DNA from: a virus
DNA: 48,671 bases
Reading direction: 5' to 3' (one strand)
IMG/VR virus record: IMGVR_UViG_3300020454_000020
Span: 1-48,671 of that record
The notes beneath the pieces are model-generated. The model made no database searches. It was given only the letters and a program-made list of their open reading frames with translations, and was not told the origin of the DNA. Below are positions 8,026-14,540 of the stretch, piece after piece. How positions within the stretch are numbered: position 1 is the first letter of the stretch; each line of letters starts with the position of its first letter. A program made the position numbers and the translations under genes.

Positions 8026-8812
8026 TGGTAATAATAACTTTACGTTTTACCTTTTGTTGGATAGCAGCATTGAAATGTAGTGGTCGAGAAGTGCACATGT
8101 TGCATACTTTATCAGGTAGTCTACTCTGCACACAAAACTTTGTCAACTCATCATCACTACAATTGACATCAAGTCCATCAACAAGATACTCTTGCCACTC
8201 TTCTTCTTCACTCTGTTCTGTGACTGACAATAACTCTTTCAAATATGCAGTGTTAGGGCACTTCCATAACTTACCATTATATAATTGAGTATTGGGACAT
8301 GAGCAAACGTTATAACTTCTACTAATATTATTATGATTGTAAGGATATACTTTATCATCCTTCTTCTTTATACTATTGAACCACCTATCGTTTCCAGTAT
8401 GATGTTCGGTCACCAGTACTTTAGGATGATTGAATTTCTTTATTATATCTTCCACTTCCTTGAGGTGTATGCTGATGCGAAGAAATACCCTAGGATCTTC
8501 TAATACTTTTCTGATCCAGTCTTCATTCTGAAAGAGAAGTAAACCATTGGTATAAAGATATACAGGAGAAGTAGTATGTAATCTACATGCATTGAGTATT
8601 TCCTCACATCTTGGATTGAGTAATGGTTCGCCACCTATGACAGATACTCTCTCAACATCTAATCTTGGTAAGATAACTTCTATATCTTTCAACAAGGCAT
8701 CAGTATCTAACTGACTACTTGGTGCAAAGTAATTACTAAAGTGATTGCATCCTTTACATGATAGATTACAACCTATAGTTGTGTGTACATCAAGTATTTT
8801 CAGTGTGGGCAA
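8021..8812 (-). CDS. radical SAM enzyme (second copy), next to split carbamoyltransferase
   Basis: A 263-residue protein with the radical SAM motif GCNLSCKGC (Cys15, 19, 22) at the very N-terminus, then VIGGEPLLNP and a YLYTNGLLL block typical of the core barrel. The C-terminal third has further cysteines (NVCSCPN, LWKCPN, DVNC, KFC, KVCNMC) suggesting a SPASM-like auxiliary cluster domain. Such enzymes with CNxxCxxCNH starts occur in surface-polysaccharide loci; the substrate is unknown. It follows the N-domain half of the split carbamoyltransferase by 16 bases, repeating the radical SAM plus carbamoyltransferase pairing seen at 3481-6071. Confidence 0.85.
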   Translation of the reverse strand: MPTLKILDVHTTIGCNLSCKGCNHFSNYFAPSSQLDTDALLKDIEVILPRLDVERVSVIGGEPLLNPRCEEILNACRLHTTSPVYLYTNGLLLFQNEDWIRKVLEDPRVFLRISIHLKEVEDIIKKFNHPKVLVTEHHTGNDRWFNSIKKKDDKVYPYNHNNISRSYNVCSCPNTQLYNGKLWKCPNTAYLKELLSVTEQSEEEEWQEYLVDGLDVNCSDDELTKFCVQSRLPDKVCNMCTSRPLHFNAAIQQKVKRKVIITK

Positions 8813-8828
8813 AGTATTCTGCTCCCCA

Positions 8829-9665
8829 TTAGAAAGATTTTATTTTAGGATTGTTGTGAAGTATATATGCTGCTCCGATAGCAGTTCCTCCATCGAAAGA
8901 TATCGGGTCAACATAAAAATTCAAATCAGGAAATTCCTTCAATAGTTTATAGTTCACCACAACATTCAGAAAACATCCCCCTGTCAAAACAATATTATTA
9001 CATTTTTTTGCTGCTATTTTGACTAATTCTACTGCCCTATCCTCCCATTCCTTTTGTATAGTAGCAGCAGCGTTCTCATTACTAGATGCTAGGTATTGTC
9101 CCTCAACATATTTTCCATATGGAGCAAGACCCATGACCTTTCCTGCTTCCATACGTCCCCACTTACATTTCTCTGATACCAAATCAAACTGAAGACCTAT
9201 ACCATAATCATCTACTGTATTATATCTCTTGTGCAACACCTTCCAATGAAATCTTCTTCCTCGTTTGACGTGCATAATAGTTTCACACTCGTCTCCTTCC
9301 TTAAAATTAGATCCACTTGAATCAACTACGATGACTGATGCCTCTTCAAACTCTGAATTGTAGAACCCACATGCAGCATGAGTTAGATGGTGTCTGTCTC
9401 TAAAATCATATCTCTCAGCGTTGGGAAACTTCTTCTTGAGTGTTGCTATGTTCTTTGCAGATATAAGATTTTTCTTCTTATCACTCCAACAACAATCACT
9501 TATAGCAACCTTATCTACATCCTTTACCAACCCAAATAGTTTGGTACAATTATAATCTCTTTTCTTTCTTGTCAATCTCTCTGCTTCTAAGTATAATTCT
9601 ATCTCACCATCGTTGAGTAGACATATAGAACCATTGTTTGATAGATTGACTCCTAAAATTCTCAT
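8829..9665 (-). CDS. split carbamoyltransferase, N-terminal (Kae1-like) domain
   Basis: This 278-residue protein is only the N-terminal catalytic domain of a NodU-type carbamoyltransferase: HHLTHAACG (residues 92-100) is the metal site, AGKVMGLAPYG and TGGCFLNVVVN follow in family order, and it stops after the FDGGTAIGAAY block where a full-length enzyme would continue into the C-terminal domain. That missing domain is encoded by the gene immediately upstream (9667-10287). The two are separated by one base (TGA, t, ATG), so they are probably translated in turn and work as a complex. Confidence 0.88.
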   Translation of the reverse strand: MRILGVNLSNNGSICLLNDGEIELYLEAERLTRKKRDYNCTKLFGLVKDVDKVAISDCCWSDKKKNLISAKNIATLKKKFPNAERYDFRDRHHLTHAACGFYNSEFEEASVIVVDSSGSNFKEGDECETIMHVKRGRRFHWKVLHKRYNTVDDYGIGLQFDLVSEKCKWGRMEAGKVMGLAPYGKYVEGQYLASSNENAAATIQKEWEDRAVELVKIAAKKCNNIVLTGGCFLNVVVNYKLLKEFPDLNFYVDPISFDGGTAIGAAYILHNNPKIKSF

Positions 9666-9666
9666 A

Positions 9667-10287
9667 TCAATCGCCTAAAGATGAACTCTTATACATTCTT
9701 TTTGCTTCGGGAAACCATAGCACATGAATATCAGATTCCTTCCATGTATCTATAGCATCTTGCGGTGTCTCAACTAGAGGTTGACCTGCAAGATTGAATG
9801 ATGTATTCAATACCATAGGAACTTTAGTATACTTGTAAAACTCCTCTATGACTTCATAAAGATGAGGTATGTTTTTCTCTACTGTTTGAACTCTACATGT
9901 ATCATCAATGTGAACCACTCCGGGTATCAGATCTTTCTTATCTTCTCTTGTATGTACTGCATATGACATTGTAGGGGATCTATTCAGTCCAGACATGTCA
10001 AACCATTCATCTGCACATTGCTTCAATACAGCAGCAGCAAAGGGTCTAAAACGCTCTCTCTTTTTTACCTTATTGATTGTTTCTTTTGTACAGTTATCTC
10101 TTGGGTCATATAATATACTCCTATTTCCTAGTGCTCTAGGACCTGCTTCCGATCTACCATTGTAGACTGCTACAATCTCATCTTGCATGATGAATGTAGC
10201 AATCTCCTGTGGTGTGACTCTCATCGCTTCTTGATCATCATATAAGAAACTCAAATCATGAGTTGGTCCTAAAAATAAATCTACCAT
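9667..10287 (-). CDS. split carbamoyltransferase, C-terminal domain (encoded first)
   Basis: This 206-residue protein is the C-terminal domain of a NodU-type carbamoyltransferase. It has SEAGPRALGNRSI (47-59), KKRERFRPFAAAVL, HIDDTCRVQTV and LNTSFNLAGQPLV, all seen in the same order in the C-terminal half of the full-length copy at 4629-6071. It is a separate gene with its own ATG and lies upstream of the N-terminal-domain gene, so the usual domain order is reversed along the transcript. Together the halves total 484 residues, like the 480-residue intact copy. It overlaps thyX by 7 bases. Confidence 0.88.
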   Translation of the reverse strand: MVDLFLGPTHDLSFLYDDQEAMRVTPQEIATFIMQDEIVAVYNGRSEAGPRALGNRSILYDPRDNCTKETINKVKKRERFRPFAAAVLKQCADEWFDMSGLNRSPTMSYAVHTREDKKDLIPGVVHIDDTCRVQTVEKNIPHLYEVIEEFYKYTKVPMVLNTSFNLAGQPLVETPQDAIDTWKESDIHVLWFPEAKRMYKSSSLGD

Positions 10288-10910
10288 TCAAGTGCTTCAG
10301 ATACAACAGGGAATTTATCTACGAATACATCCTTACATGACTCAGCAATTTCCATGTGCTCTTTCTGAGTGCCATGTGCTGAACGTAAGTTAATATAATG
10401 TATCCAAGATCTTACTGATCCTGTCATATATATCCGAGTTGGAGTGCATAATGGTAGAACCATTCTTGCACACTCTTTAGCAACTCCCTCTTCTATCATT
10501 TGCTTATAAAGACTTTCAGCAGAACTAAAGAGAGTGATCATCTGACGGTTAAGTTTATCAACAACCTTTTCATCTAGATCATCTATACTATTCTGTCTAT
10601 TCTTTACGTCTTGTCTTCTGAGTTCTGGTAATTGTATCTCTCCAAGTTCATTGCTCTTAGCATATCTTTGAGAGAACTCTTGGAATGTGAAACTACGATG
10701 TCGTAGAATTTGTGCTGCAATAGCACGAGTAGTTTCAATCTCTAGAGTCATGTGTGCCTGTTCAAATACAGACCAGTGTTGATGTTTGATGCAGTATGCT
10801 AACAAACCAGAGAAGTTTTCGTTAGTCTGATTGTTAGGATTAGAAACTCTGGCAACAAATGCCATATTCTTTTCAGCATCAGGTGTCACTGTTATTAGTT
10901 GAACTTTCAT
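10281..10910 (-). CDS. thyX: flavin-dependent thymidylate synthase ThyX
   Basis: A 209-residue protein with the ThyX signature RHRSFTFQEFSQRY (residues 70-83, family form RHRxxSxxExSxRY). A C-terminal RSAHGTQKEH segment supplies the conserved Arg and His region near the substrate. ThyX makes dTMP from dUMP using FAD, NADPH and methylenetetrahydrofolate. With NrdAB and glutaredoxin in the same window it supplies deoxynucleotides for phage replication. The length is usual for the family. It is coupled to the C-domain carbamoyltransferase downstream. Confidence 0.95.
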   Translation of the reverse strand: MKVQLITVTPDAEKNMAFVARVSNPNNQTNENFSGLLAYCIKHQHWSVFEQAHMTLEIETTRAIAAQILRHRSFTFQEFSQRYAKSNELGEIQLPELRRQDVKNRQNSIDDLDEKVVDKLNRQMITLFSSAESLYKQMIEEGVAKECARMVLPLCTPTRIYMTGSVRSWIHYINLRSAHGTQKEHMEIAESCKDVFVDKFPVVSEALEW

Positions 10911-11064
10911 TTTCTTTTAATGACTTGACAGACTTATGTAGTCTCAATTGTTTCTTTGCCTCCTTCAGTGAATTTTTCATGTAGAAAACTTCTTTCTTAG
11001 AATAAAGATGTTTTTGTTTGAGTGCTGCCTTGATTAGTTTTAGTGTTTCTTTTTGTATATTCAT
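10879..11064 (-). CDS. small basic phage protein, 61 aa
   Basis: A Lys-rich helical protein (MNIQKETLKLIKAALKQKH, then KNSLKEAKKQLRLHK) with an acidic Ser/Asn tail. It overlaps the ThyX start by 32 bases in another frame and starts just downstream of a clear terminator. No obvious ribosome binding site. Small Lys-rich proteins of this kind are common in cyanophages; function unknown. The overlap lowers confidence slightly. Confidence 0.55.
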   Translation of the reverse strand: MNIQKETLKLIKAALKQKHLYSKKEVFYMKNSLKEAKKQLRLHKSVKSLKENESSTNNSDT

Positions 11065-11078
11065 ATATTATATTGGAT

Positions 11079-11105
11079 AAAAAAAGGAGTGTCAAGCACT
11101 CCTTT
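11079..11105 (-). terminator. factor-independent terminator
   Basis: Read on the minus strand, a perfect 9-base stem (AAAGGAGTG / CACTCCTTT) with a 5-base loop is followed by a run of T. It lies between the 30-residue membrane peptide gene and the 61-residue gene upstream of thyX, ending the transcript of the small-gene group at 11116-11531 or reducing read-through into thyX. Confidence 0.85.
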
Positions 11106-11115
11106 GATCTTTTGT

Positions 11116-11208
11116 TTAGAACTTGTAACCGTACAAGAACCTAGCTTCAGCGTATATGATAGTTAGAAATATAGCAGATGCTGCTAAAATCTCTGCAGTA
11201 ACTAGCAT
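11116..11208 (-). CDS. 30-residue membrane peptide
   Basis: Starts at the ATG overlapping the stop of the 35-residue TYRG gene (TAATG). The peptide begins MLVTAEILAASAIFLTIIYA, a single membrane-spanning helix, and ends with an aromatic, basic tail (EARFLYGYKF). It is too short for standard gene finders, but translational coupling and the terminator directly after it support a real gene. It lacks the chlorophyll-binding ExxN motif of high-light-inducible proteins. Function unknown. Confidence 0.6.
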   Translation of the reverse strand: MLVTAEILAASAIFLTIIYAEARFLYGYKF

Positions 11209-11315
11209 TACTTAGCGTGAGCGATGCCACGGTATGTGAGTTCGACCTCTTTTGCTTGCTGAGCTTTTTTGTTGTTGGTGTCATATACAACACCACGGTA
11301 AGTGACTTTTGCCAT
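11208..11315 (-). CDS. 35-residue TYRG-repeat peptide (DUF4278-like)
   Basis: The ATG at 11315 is preceded by a good ribosome binding site (TGGAG, seven to eight bases upstream). The peptide begins MAKVTYRGVVYDTNNK and ends ELTYRGIAHAK, so the TYRG element appears twice, at residues 5-8 and 27-30. Peptides with a TYRG(V/I)xY pattern are widespread in cyanobacteria and cyanophages (DUF4278-like, from memory). Function unknown. It is coupled to the 30-residue membrane peptide that follows. Confidence 0.75.
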   Translation of the reverse strand: MAKVTYRGVVYDTNNKKAQQAKEVELTYRGIAHAK

Positions 11316-11354
11316 TTGGTTTCTCCAAAGTAGTAGGGTTTTTACTCCGTTCCT

Positions 11355-11531
11355 TTAGTCAACTTGTGCGTCCCCAAAACATACTGGATCAGTATGTGCT
11401 ACCACAACCCTTGCTATCTCCAATCTCTCAGATTTATCAGGATTGTTTGCTGCTATATCTAATAGTTCGGCAGCATGCTCACAATCAAGTGGTGCTCCAA
11501 TTGCTATTAGACTAAGAAGAATTTGGTACAT
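11355..11531 (-). CDS. hypothetical phage protein, 58 aa
   Basis: An ATG at 11531 opens a 58-codon frame ending TAA at 11355. The protein begins MYQILLSLIAIGAP, then has CEHAAELLDIAANNPDKSERLEIARVV, two predicted helices with an Ala/Leu pattern, and ends FGDAQVD. It fills the gap between the TYRG peptide and the next small gene. The leader just before the ATG shares the octamer GTTCATCC with the leader of the next upstream gene. Function unknown. Confidence 0.6.
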   Translation of the reverse strand: MYQILLSLIAIGAPLDCEHAAELLDIAANNPDKSERLEIARVVVAHTDPVCFGDAQVD

Positions 11532-11559
11532 AGGGATGAACGATCCGTTCCGAGTCGGC

Positions 11560-11766
11560 TTACTTGCGTCCTAACATCATTGGTTTACAATTTTTATCTT
11601 CTACTTTGCTATAAAAGTAATCTATAAGATACTCTTTAGCATCAGGAGTGTGATTATCATCGCTGATAATCTCTGCCCTGTTGTTATTCCACTCTTGACA
11701 GGTCATTGTCCAATGGGACGGATGATGCTGTGTGAGTAGCGAAGATAGTAATGCAACTTCTAACAT
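11560..11766 (-). CDS. small phage protein with hydrophobic N-terminus, 68 aa
   Basis: I choose the start at 11766 (MLEVALLSSLLTQH) instead of 11799, because a late-type promoter motif at 11803-11810 would place the transcript start at about 11793, downstream of the longer start. The N-terminus is hydrophobic and followed by WTMTCQEW, so a signal or membrane-anchor role is possible. The rest is polar. It is one of a run of tiny cyanophage genes with unknown function. Confidence 0.55.
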   Translation of the reverse strand: MLEVALLSSLLTQHHPSHWTMTCQEWNNNRAEIISDDNHTPDAKEYLIDYFYSKVEDKNCKPMMLGRK

Positions 11767-11802
11767 TAGGATGAACGTATCGATATGATAACATATCAAT
11801 AC

Positions 11803-11810
11803 TATTTATG
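11803..11810 (-). promoter_or_regulatory. T4-type late promoter motif (CATAAATA)
   Basis: The minus strand reads CATAAATA in the 76-base gap between the starts and ends of neighbouring small genes, about 37 bases upstream of the ATG at 11766. This matches the NATAAATA late promoter pattern. It would drive the small-gene group at 11116-11766, which ends at the terminator at 11079-11105. Confidence 0.5.
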
Positions 11811-11842
11811 CAAGTGTTTCCTAACATTACTGTAACATCTTG

Positions 11843-12088
11843 TTACTTTTTCTGTCGTGGTCTATCTTTCCACTGTCTAGGATTGACTCGACCTCCTGCC
11901 TGAACCATGTTAACAAACTTACTACTCTTATCATAATAATGATCGAATATATCAACTGACTTATCTCCGATAGCAATATCAAAGAAATGCTCCTCACCTT
12001 CCTTATACTCTATAAGATATGCAGTATAAGGTAGTTTGGGGTCGTCTGCTAACTTTTTATCACACTTCTCATGAAGAACTTTGATCAC
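11843..12088 (-). CDS. hypothetical cyanophage protein, 81 aa
   Basis: The protein starts MIKVLHEKCDKKLADDPKLPYTAYLIEY and has a compact central strand-rich segment (FFDIAIGDKSVDIFDHYYD), then a basic tail (VNPRQWKDRPRQKK). The pattern KVLHExCDKKL...LPYTAY is familiar from cyanomyovirus hypothetical proteins. It shares a TAATG junction with the gene upstream (12088). No catalytic motif is visible. Confidence 0.65.
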   Translation of the reverse strand: MIKVLHEKCDKKLADDPKLPYTAYLIEYKEGEEHFFDIAIGDKSVDIFDHYYDKSSKFVNMVQAGGRVNPRQWKDRPRQKK

Positions 12089-12537
12089 TACTTATCTCTC
12101 CAAACGATATCTTTAAATACATCCTCTACCAATGCTCTGGTAATTCTGTATTTTGATTGTAATTTTTTATCTTTTACTAACAACAGTAGTTCCGCTTCAG
12201 ACTCATGTAAACCTTCAAGTAATTGAATGAACATAGTTTCTCTTTTCATCTGAGATATTTGATCATTACCACCTCTTATATAATTATAAAGAGTTCTCCA
12301 CTCATGAATAAGACGTGTGTGTCCACCCGCATTGATAGGGGAATCATTCTTTTTGTAAGGTACTTCTCCCTCTGGGATAGCACTTTTGATTTCTTTGTCA
12401 AAGTTCCATATCAATAATGCTTTGACATCATCACGTTTGTATTGTGCTAGAAGGTCTGTCTTTCCCTTCTTATCTTTCTTACCATGAACTGCTTTGAATA
12501 GTTCAGATACTAAAGGATTGTCAGGTAGTTTTGTCAT
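12088..12537 (-). CDS. DUF6433-like T4-type phage protein
   Basis: A 149-residue, mostly helical protein. The blocks ALLIWNFDKEIKSAIPEGEVPYKKN, MKRETMFIQLLEGLHESEAELLLLVKDK and YRITRALVEDVF, in that order, match my memory of the DUF6433 family found in T4-like cyanophages. Function is unknown; the family is common near nucleotide metabolism genes. It overlaps the next gene by one base (TAATG) and follows the small membrane gene by 2 bases. Confidence 0.65.
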   Translation of the reverse strand: MTKLPDNPLVSELFKAVHGKKDKKGKTDLLAQYKRDDVKALLIWNFDKEIKSAIPEGEVPYKKNDSPINAGGHTRLIHEWRTLYNYIRGGNDQISQMKRETMFIQLLEGLHESEAELLLLVKDKKLQSKYRITRALVEDVFKDIVWRDK

Positions 12538-12539
12538 AA

Positions 12540-12758
12540 TTAATCTTCAAGTTCAGTTTTTTCATCCCCTTCGAGTCTGAATGAAATAATATCGTCGGGA
12601 ATTAATTGTCCGTCTTCATCAAACATCTCTGGATGATATGTGTATGCTTGACGTTCATTGTCCTGTATATAGGTGCGTAGAATATACCCTAATATTACCC
12701 CTACAGAAAGGGTGAGAATGCCTGTGAATACACCGATCGTTATGAGTGCTGCTTCCAT
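12540..12758 (-). CDS. small membrane protein with single N-terminal helix
   Basis: The start at 12758 is chosen over 12887 because it has a strong ribosome binding site (AGGAG, seven bases from the ATG), lies downstream of a late-type promoter motif at 12830-12837 and avoids a 46-base overlap with glutaredoxin. The protein of 72 residues opens MEAALITIGVFTGILTLSVG, a membrane helix, followed by an acidic cytosolic tail (YHPEMFDEDGQLIPDD). This layout recurs in cyanophages. Function unknown. Confidence 0.75.
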   Translation of the reverse strand: MEAALITIGVFTGILTLSVGVILGYILRTYIQDNERQAYTYHPEMFDEDGQLIPDDIISFRLEGDEKTELED

Positions 12759-12829
12759 TTGTCTTCTCCTAGTAAGGTTTTCAATTGGAGGACGACTAGT
12801 CTCCCTCCGCATTAAGAGTTCTACCCCTT

Positions 12830-12837
12830 TATTTATT
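12830..12837 (-). promoter_or_regulatory. T4-type late promoter motif (AATAAATA)
   Basis: The minus strand reads AATAAATA between the end of the glutaredoxin gene and the ATG at 12758, about 72 bases upstream. It fits the NATAAATA late promoter and supports the shorter start of the membrane-protein gene. Confidence 0.5.
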
Positions 12838-12841
12838 TCTC

Positions 12842-13078
12842 CTAGATCAAGTTCTTCTCTTGGAGATACTTCAATGTCTCTTTGCATCCACCTATGTGTT
12901 TGTTTTCAAGTTGAACCTGTGGAAAGGTAGCACCCTCCTCAAATTCCTCGTAGAACTGGAGACGAGTGAAGTCTACGTCCAGTTTATACTCTAAGTATTC
13001 TATTTTAGTGGCAGCAAAAAGTTGTCTCACTCTTTCACACCACTGACAATTGTCTCTCGACCAAAGCACTGCTTTCAT
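12842..13078 (-). CDS. nrdC: glutaredoxin
   Basis: A 78-residue thioredoxin-fold protein with the redox motif CQWC (residues 11-14), followed by a YLEYKLDVDF strand, the cis-proline block TFPQVQLENKHIGG and a final helix. It follows the glutaredoxin pattern (CxxC, TVP-like, GG). It probably reduces the phage ribonucleotide reductase. It is coupled to the oxygenase gene upstream by a 4-base overlap. The symbol follows T4 usage for its reductase partner and is tentative. Confidence 0.85.
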   Translation of the reverse strand: MKAVLWSRDNCQWCERVRQLFAATKIEYLEYKLDVDFTRLQFYEEFEEGATFPQVQLENKHIGGCKETLKYLQEKNLI

Positions 13079-13635
13079 TTTAGTCTCATTACGTTTCCTG
13101 CTACAACAATCCTTTCTTCCTGTGACTCGACTGGATCAACACCATGCCATGTCCAAGGAATAAAGAAGATCAATTTACCTGATCGTTGAGGTTGAGGGTA
13201 AATCTTGTTACCACTGTTCATCTCCCAATAGAGACAGTCCTCATCGGGCACATCAACAAAATGAATCCATGAAAATAAATTTGATGGGTCTGGATAGTGA
13301 TGGTGTGCATCAATACCCTTACCTAGATTCTTTGTATATATCTGTGCCCAGATATGTTGGTATGAATAGATCGCTGATGGATCTGCTTCAAACAAACGTT
13401 GTTCAATAAGTTCTCTTTTTATAATTGGACTGTAAATTTGTAACAGTCTTGTGTCTAGAAACTTCTGAACACTTCTACCAGTTCTGTTTTGAGAGGTAGG
13501 TGAGTGATGATAACCTGTGTAGTACAGAGGTTTATCTTTCAAAGTCTTTCGAGTGAATCTATCTGTGAGGTAAGTATCCCTTATGTATTGTTTGTCATCA
13601 TCAGACAATTCAAAGTCAATCGAATGAAAAATCAT
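13075..13635 (-). CDS. 2-oxoglutarate/Fe(II) oxygenase-like protein
   Basis: A 186-residue protein. KGIDAHHHYPDPSNLFSWIHFVDVP gives the first metal-side histidine region and a following double-stranded beta-helix strand; GKLIFFIPWTWHGVDPVESQEERI gives the distal His and the Arg that would hold 2-oxoglutarate. This is the typical layout of small phage oxygenases of the prolyl-hydroxylase type, common in cyanophages. Substrate unknown. It is outside the main glycan block and coupled with glutaredoxin, so it need not act on sugars. Confidence 0.7.
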   Translation of the reverse strand: MIFHSIDFELSDDDKQYIRDTYLTDRFTRKTLKDKPLYYTGYHHSPTSQNRTGRSVQKFLDTRLLQIYSPIIKRELIEQRLFEADPSAIYSYQHIWAQIYTKNLGKGIDAHHHYPDPSNLFSWIHFVDVPDEDCLYWEMNSGNKIYPQPQRSGKLIFFIPWTWHGVDPVESQEERIVVAGNVMRLK

Positions 13636-13880
13636 ATTCCCTGATCTTTGTGTCTTTTGAAAAACTCTTGTAGAGTAGATTGATTCTGACCTTCATTAGG
13701 TTTAGGATCAAATTTATCGTACCCCTTGATTTTTTTCCATTTATTATACAATGCACCTAACACCCATGCCTGAGACAATTGTTTAGGTCCATTCTCTAAT
13801 AATTCAAGATGACGTTTGTTGTTACAAAAGTTTTTAGCATAGTCCTCTCTCCAGTTGGAATCATCATAAGGTTTAGTCAT
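13632..13880 (-). CDS. hypothetical cyanophage protein, 82 aa
   Basis: I take the ATG at 13880 (MTKPYDDSNWREDYAKNF), which overlaps the upstream stop as ATGA; the longer start at 13985 would overlap the membrane gene by over 100 bases. The protein is charged, with a LSQAWVLGALYNKW helix and a polar C-terminus (LQEFFKRHKDQGI). No known motif. It is coupled to the oxygenase gene downstream. Confidence 0.65.
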   Translation of the reverse strand: MTKPYDDSNWREDYAKNFCNNKRHLELLENGPKQLSQAWVLGALYNKWKKIKGYDKFDPKPNEGQNQSTLQEFFKRHKDQGI

Positions 13881-14101
13881 GATTTTAGTAACATGTATAT
13901 GAGACCGGGAACTATAATAAAAAATTGTGGAAGGAAGTTCAATACTATTGCCCTTTCTCTCCACTTGATGCCTACGTATGTCCATCCGGAAGCACCCACT
14001 AATTGTAGCATACTATTCCATGGTGTCAATCCAAGCACATGAAAAACCATAGCGGTTAATATCACCATAGCACTAAACCATTTTACAGTTCTAACGCTCA
14101 A
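13877..14101 (-). CDS. small multi-pass membrane protein (DUF6552-like)
   Basis: A 74-residue protein with about three hydrophobic helices: WFSAMVILTAMVFHVLG, NSMLQLVGASGWTYVGI and LNFLPQFFIIVPGLIYML. It has the layout of the DUF6552-like small membrane proteins of cyanophages and marine bacteria (from memory). The WxxR(E)RAIVLNF segment between helices 2 and 3 is typical. Function unknown. Confidence 0.65.
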   Translation of the reverse strand: MSVRTVKWFSAMVILTAMVFHVLGLTPWNSMLQLVGASGWTYVGIKWRERAIVLNFLPQFFIIVPGLIYMLLKS

Positions 14102-14540
14102 TGATTCTCTCCTTCATCTTAGGAGTCCAGTTCTCATAGTAGGTGGTCTCCTTCAATTTATCTCTCGCATCTTCTAATGGTTTTCTTTCTTGTACAATTA
14201 GTAATATTAGTTCTCCCTCATTGACAACAAACCCTCCCACATCCTCAACAAGGTCAGGATGCTCTTCTAAAAAAAGGTAGTTGGGATACTTCTTGTTATA
14301 ATATAATGCCATCTCTGATAGTAGTTCTGCTGACATCCATGGGTTCATAACATATATGTTGACCTCTTTATCCCACTCCTCCGGAGCGAATGATTGAATG
14401 TCATCGAACATCTTTACACTTACATTACCATCCAACCATGCCTTCTTAGCATAAGGACATGGAGGTAGGTCACCAAATTTATTATTGGGTTCACTCAGTG
14501 TAGTGAGAATCCATTTTTCTATTTTATCTTTAGAAGTCAT
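14091..14540 (-). CDS. hypothetical protein with PYAKKAWLDG motif, 149 aa
   Basis: The start at 14540 (MTSKDKIEKWI) overlaps the stop of the upstream gene as ATGA, so it is preferred over 14561. The N-terminus reads NNKFGDLPPCPYAKKAWLDGNV, a block I recall from marine phage and bacterial hypothetical proteins, followed by an alternating strand/helix body (EVNIYVMNPW, NYLFLEEHPDLVED, LILLIVQERKPLEDARDKL). No catalytic motif is obvious. It marks the left edge of the glycan block. Confidence 0.65.
   Translation of the reverse strand: MTSKDKIEKWILTTLSEPNNKFGDLPPCPYAKKAWLDGNVSVKMFDDIQSFAPEEWDKEVNIYVMNPWMSAELLSEMALYYNKKYPNYLFLEEHPDLVEDVGGFVVNEGELILLIVQERKPLEDARDKLKETTYYENWTPKMKERIIER

Noticed and set aside
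12759-12887. N-terminal extension of the small membrane protein gene (start at 12887)
   Set aside because: The strong AGGAG site and the late promoter motif both point to the start at 12758, and the extension overlaps glutaredoxin.
13881-13985. N-terminal extension of the 82-residue gene (start at 13985)
   Set aside because: It would overlap the upstream membrane gene by over 100 bases, whereas the ATG at 13880 makes a standard ATGA junction.
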